The notes beneath the pieces were generated by a model that saw nothing but the letters and a program-made list of their open reading frames with translations, did not search any database and was not told where the DNA came from. The position numbers and the translations under genes were made by a program. This document shows, one piece after another, positions 31,577 through 34,885 of a stretch of 34,885 nucleotides of DNA; position 1 is the stretch's first letter; the number at the start of each line of letters is the position of its first letter. This DNA comes from CAYQMF01 sp964418595 (lineage in GTDB: Bacteria > Planctomycetota > UBA1135 > UBA2386). The stretch spans positions 1-34,885 of the forward strand of contig CAYQMF010000066.1 in assembly GCA_964418595.1 (NCBI GenBank), read 5' to 3'.

Positions 31577-33964
31577 TCAGCGACCGCTTCCGGCTCGCGG
31601 GGCGGCGGTCTTCGCCGGTGGCGTCCCCGGCACGCGCGCGAGCGCGACCCGCAGCTCCGTGGTTTGCGCGGTGAAGAGATCGACCGCCTGCTCCTGCGGC
31701 ACGTGCGTCGCCGGCCCACGCACGCGCAGCGTGAAGCGCGAGAGCGCGAGCCCGGCCCAGCGGTAGTTGCCCCGGCGCGCGTCGTCCACGACGGGCACGA
31801 GCGCGGTGGCGAGGGTCAACTGCTGCCGGTCGACGAGTTCGACCTTCACCTGCGCCGGCTCGAAGGGGCGCCCGCGTTCGTCGAGGACGCACACGCGCAG
31901 GCTCGCCGCCGGCTGGAGCAGGACGTCGCCGAGGCGTCGCGTCTGGCCCGCGGCGACCAGCGCTGCTGGAATCGCCACGGGCTGGTAGCCCTCGGCACCG
32001 AGTTGCAGATCGACGCGCCCGGGGTTCAGTCCGCGCAGGCTGTAGGTGCCGTCGACGTACGCCATGCGGCGCTTGTCGACGCCGGTGATCGACACGTCGG
32101 GCTTCGCCTGACCGGTGACAGCGTCGAGGACGCGCAGCTCGAGGATGCCGGAGCCGACCGGCACCATCGGGTCGACGAAGACCCGGAGCCTGCCGGAGTG
32201 CGGGACCTGCACCGCGACGGGCTTGCCCACGATCACCTCCGGCCCACGCACGTCGAGCGAGTACTCGCCGCGCGGCAGGTCGGCCAACGTGAATCGACCG
32301 AGGTCGTCGGTCCAGGTCGCGATGCGCGTGCCACCCTTCTCGTGCGCCACGACGCTGACCCGCGCCGCGGCGAGTCCCACCTCCTGCCCGCGCGCGACGA
32401 CGACGCCTTCGAGCGTGTGCGCGACGCGGAGCGTCACCTCATCGAGAACCGCGATCGGCTTGTCGTTGCCGAGGTTCACGTCGACGCCGAACGGCACGTA
32501 CCCAGGCAGACTGACGGTGAGCCGCGACGGGAACGCCGCCACGTCGTCGAACGCGTAGCCGCCGTCGGCGTCGGTGATCGCAACCGTCGCATAGCGTTCC
32601 GCCCCCAGCCGCAGGGCGAGCTGCACCCGCGCGTCCGCGAGCGCCACGCCAACCTCGCTGCGCACGCGGCCGCGCACGGCGACGCCGCACTTCATCTCGA
32701 TCACGACGCCGTCGCGGACCTCGCCCGGTTGCAGCTTGTCGACACCGATGCCGCTCGGGGCGCGCCCCGGCTTGCTCGCCGCGACGAACGCGCTCGCCCG
32801 CACCGGCACCTCGCGCAGCTCGAACCGCCCTTGCGCATCCGTCGGCGCGGTCGGCCCGAACCGGATCTGGTCGCCGCCCCACCACCCGAACGTCACCTCC
32901 GCGTCCGCCACCGGCGTGCGATCGACGTCGACGACCGTGCCGCGCAGGACGACCGCGGCCACGAGGTCGAAGGCGACCACGCTCTCGCCGCGCGACTCGC
33001 GCAGCTCCAGGGTGTGCATGGTCGCGGTGTGTCCCTCGGCGTCGGCGCGCACCCGCACCGACCCCGGGGCCACGCCGGTGAACGCGAAGCGGCCATCGGC
33101 GTCGGTGAGCGCTTCGAGGCGCCGGTGGAACCCGGCGACGTTGCCCGCGCGCGCCTCCCAGGTGAGCGTGATCGCCACCCCCGCGAGGACGGCGCCGCTC
33201 GGCATCGAGCGCGCGACGCCCGAGACCGAGTGTCCGGGTGGCATCGCCACGTCGATCCGGTTGTCGCCTGGGGCGAGGTACACGCCCGCGAGCATGAAGA
33301 AGCGCGAAGCCCGACCACGCGGACTCTCGAAGGTCAGGTCGTACGTGCCGGGTCGCAGCGCGTCGAGCACGACGAGCCCGGCGGCGTCGGTGTCGCCGCG
33401 CGCGCCGGTTCGTCCGCGCGTGCGTACGCTCACTCCCTCGAGCGGCACGCCTTCGCCGTCGCGCAGCCGCGCGAGCAGGACTGCGGCAGCCGCGAGCCGG
33501 ATCGTCGCGGTCGCCCCGAACGGATGCTCGGCGAGCCCCGCGGGAAGGTGACCCGCGCCGCGCGCGGTGAGCTCGACCGTGGGCGCCAACGGCAGCGTCA
33601 ACGCCGCCTGGCCGTCGTCGCCGGTGACCTGCTCGTCGAAGGCGCCGGCCGCGCTGGCCCGCACCGTCGCGCCGGGCAGCGGACGGCCCAGCGCGTCGAG
33701 GACCAGCACCGTCGCGGCCGCGGTGCGCGGTCGCGGGTCGTCGCTACGGGAAAGCTCCTGCCGCTGGATCGGCGCGGCTTCGTCCTCGAACGCGGGCGCG
33801 TCTTCGCGAGCGGCGCCTTCGGCGGAGGTCTCCTCCACGGAGGATGCGCCCGCATCCCGGCTCGCCGGCTCGCCCCCGGCATCCTGAGCACCACCCACCG
33901 CGAACCAGGCGAGCCCGGCCAGGGCCAGCACGAGCAGCAACAGGGACAGGGCTCGACGCGACAC
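31577..33964 (-). CDS. Membrane-anchored carboxypeptidase-regulatory-like repeat protein
   Basis: The 795-residue product starts at GTG 33964 with an N-terminal anchor (SLLLLVLALAGLAWFAV at about 7-23), then an acidic, Ala-rich linker (about 25-75), then about 700 residues of transthyretin/carboxypeptidase-regulatory-like domains. Units such as VLVLDALGRPLPGATVRA, TDADGRFAFTGVAPG, TDAQGRFELREV and DDLGRFTLADLPRG each mark a beta-sandwich. This design matches the product of 18095-20641, but the two are not obviously close copies. Such proteins usually form extracytoplasmic scaffolds or ligand-binding stalks. The frame continues upstream as a shadow of the TPR gene, which ends 34 bases before the chosen GTG. 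Downstream, the lipoprotein gene is on the same strand. Confidence 0.8.
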   Translation of the reverse strand: MSRRALSLLLLVLALAGLAWFAVGGAQDAGGEPASRDAGASSVEETSAEGAAREDAPAFEDEAAPIQRQELSRSDDPRPRTAAATVLVLDALGRPLPGATVRASAAGAFDEQVTGDDGQAALTLPLAPTVELTARGAGHLPAGLAEHPFGATATIRLAAAAVLLARLRDGEGVPLEGVSVRTRGRTGARGDTDAAGLVVLDALRPGTYDLTFESPRGRASRFFMLAGVYLAPGDNRIDVAMPPGHSVSGVARSMPSGAVLAGVAITLTWEARAGNVAGFHRRLEALTDADGRFAFTGVAPGSVRVRADAEGHTATMHTLELRESRGESVVAFDLVAAVVLRGTVVDVDRTPVADAEVTFGWWGGDQIRFGPTAPTDAQGRFELREVPVRASAFVAASKPGRAPSGIGVDKLQPGEVRDGVVIEMKCGVAVRGRVRSEVGVALADARVQLALRLGAERYATVAITDADGGYAFDDVAAFPSRLTVSLPGYVPFGVDVNLGNDKPIAVLDEVTLRVAHTLEGVVVARGQEVGLAAARVSVVAHEKGGTRIATWTDDLGRFTLADLPRGEYSLDVRGPEVIVGKPVAVQVPHSGRLRVFVDPMVPVGSGILELRVLDAVTGQAKPDVSITGVDKRRMAYVDGTYSLRGLNPGRVDLQLGAEGYQPVAIPAALVAAGQTRRLGDVLLQPAASLRVCVLDERGRPFEPAQVKVELVDRQQLTLATALVPVVDDARRGNYRWAGLALSRFTLRVRGPATHVPQEQAVDLFTAQTTELRVALARVPGTPPAKTAAPRAGSGR

Positions 33965-33998
33965 GAGCCGCGGATGGTAGCAGGCCCTGCGGCGACCG

Positions 33999-34885
33999 TC
34001 AGCGCGCCCGGCGCAGGTCGGCCGCCAGGGCCTGAGCGCGAGTGTCCTCGGGGGCCACCCGCAGCAGCCGCTCCGCCCATTGGCGCGCGGCGTCGCGCGC
34101 GCCGCGGTCGCGCTCGAACGTGGCCAGGGCGACGAGCACGTCGACGGCTTCGGGATGCCGGCCGTGCACGCGTTCCAGCACGGCGATCGCGCGCGCGACG
34201 TCGCCGCCGGACTGCAGGGCCACCGCGAACACGTAGCCGAAGCGCGCGTCGTCGGGCGCCAGCTCGGTCGCGCGCTGCAGCGACGGCAACGCCTCGCTCC
34301 GTCGCTGCAGGCGCACGAGCGCGAGCCCCAGCGCGTGATGCAGGGCCGCGGCGTCGGGCGCGTGCCGGAGGCCCTCGCGCAGGACGGCCTCCGCCGCGGC
34401 GTCGCGTCCCTGCGCGCGATGCAAGTCCGCAAGGTTGCCGACCGCCGGCACGAACCCCGAGTCGAAGCGCAGCGCCTGCGCGTACGCCGCCGCAGCACCG
34501 GCCGCATCGCCTTCGGCCTGCAGAAGCAGCCCGCGGTCGAGGTGTGCCCATGGCCACTCGGCGTTGGTCGCGAGGAACGCGAGCCGCTCCGCGCGCGCCC
34601 GCGCGCGTGCCGGCACGGCGGCGGAATCGAGACCCGCGAGGATCGAGTCGGCGACGCCGGCGAGTTGGCGCGCGGCCTCGATGCGCACGGCGCGGACGGC
34701 GTCGCGCAGGCCCTTCGTCGCGAAGCCGACGCGATCGACTGGCGGCAGCGCTTCGAGCGCGCGCATCGCGCCATGACGCAGCAGCGCGTCGGTCGAAGAC
34801 TGCGCACTCGCAATCGCATCGCGCGCGGCGGGGGTCGGGTTGCTGCACCGCATCGCCAGCGCCGTCGCGCGCGCGACCGCCGTCT
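33999..34885 (-). CDS. C-terminal part of a HEAT/TPR-repeat protein, 5' end outside the window
   Basis: The frame runs off the window at its 5' end (upstream codons read TAVARATALAM in phase). The first about 70 visible residues look like HEAT-type helices (LLRHGAMRALEALPP, AVRAVRIEAARQLAG). The remainder is a run of TPRs: AHLDRGLLLQAEGDAAGAAA, AVGNLADLHRAQGRDAAA, LHHALGLALVRLQRRSEA, DVLVALATFERDRGA. This combination is common at the C-terminus of multi-haem cytochrome-like TPR proteins, but no haem motif lies in the visible part. It ends 34 bases before the start of the repeat protein gene at 33964 on the same strand, so both may share a transcript. Confidence 0.75.
   Translation of the reverse strand, partial: TAVARATALAMRCSNPTPAARDAIASAQSSTDALLRHGAMRALEALPPVDRVGFATKGLRDAVRAVRIEAARQLAGVADSILAGLDSAAVPARARARAERLAFLATNAEWPWAHLDRGLLLQAEGDAAGAAAAYAQALRFDSGFVPAVGNLADLHRAQGRDAAAEAVLREGLRHAPDAAALHHALGLALVRLQRRSEALPSLQRATELAPDDARFGYVFAVALQSGGDVARAIAVLERVHGRHPEAVDVLVALATFERDRGARDAARQWAERLLRVAPEDTRAQALAADLRRAR

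Noticed and set aside
31577..34819. 1080-codon frame joining the repeat protein with upstream sequence
   Set aside because: The first 285 codons are a shadow of the TPR gene; the membrane anchor and GTG at 33964 mark the real start.
1..34885. tRNA or rRNA genes
   Set aside because: No cloverleaf or conserved rRNA segment was recognised on either strand; short GC-rich hairpins do not meet tRNA structure.

Overview
The window is a GC-rich (roughly 70 % by eye), densely packed bacterial chromosome segment. It carries many exported proteins, an ECF sigma factor coupled to a Ser/Thr kinase, a secreted sulfatase, carboxypeptidase-regulatory repeat proteins and several exported proteins that share one type of C-terminal module. 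This mix suggests a Planctomycetota-like bacterium, possibly from the high-GC deep lineages rich in such exported proteins. That assignment is inference; no rRNA or tRNA is present to confirm it.

Layout. 50-2146: a divergent pair of exported proteins with CsgG/FlgT-like folds (one with a PEGA domain, one with two tandem copies). 2248-3264: a PLP-dependent cysteine synthase/CBS-family enzyme. 3265-5195: a gene graveyard with abutting remnants of a membrane protein, a DDE transposase, a four-helix-bundle protein and a SnoaL-like protein, plus two small doubtful ORFs. 5196-8106: an exported glycosidase-like/esterase fusion followed by a four-helix membrane protein. 8131-11279: an ECF sigma factor overlapping a transmembrane Ser/Thr kinase with TPR-like repeats. 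11419-16961: four exported proteins, including a sulfatase. 17073-17978: metF. 18095-20641: an anchored carboxypeptidase-regulatory repeat protein. 20728-22011: a nucleotide-transporter-like membrane protein. 22345-24849: a long exported protein with 13 W(N/D)G..W repeats. 24797-27047 (minus): a serine hydrolase, an MNT-type antitoxin and a truncated hepT toxin remnant. 27143-30810: a ferredoxin-NADP reductase translationally coupled to a fused salicylyl-CoA 5-hydroxylase-type monooxygenase. 30837-34885 (minus): a lipoprotein, a second carboxypeptidase-regulatory repeat protein and the C-terminal part of a HEAT/TPR protein that runs off the window.

How the genes work together. Clear functional units are few: the sigma/kinase pair (a phospho-signalling module), the reductase/monooxygenase pair (aryl-CoA hydroxylation), and the hydrolase/antitoxin/toxin remnant. 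Most other genes are single exported proteins acting outside the cytoplasm. The most notable signals are the shared C-terminal module in five exported proteins, the sigma factor whose region 2.2 has Ser/Thr where acidic residues are usual, the antitoxin left with a stump of its toxin, and the mosaic of gene fragments at 3.3-4.6 kb. No CRISPR array, prophage, complete insertion sequence, tRNA or rRNA was seen.
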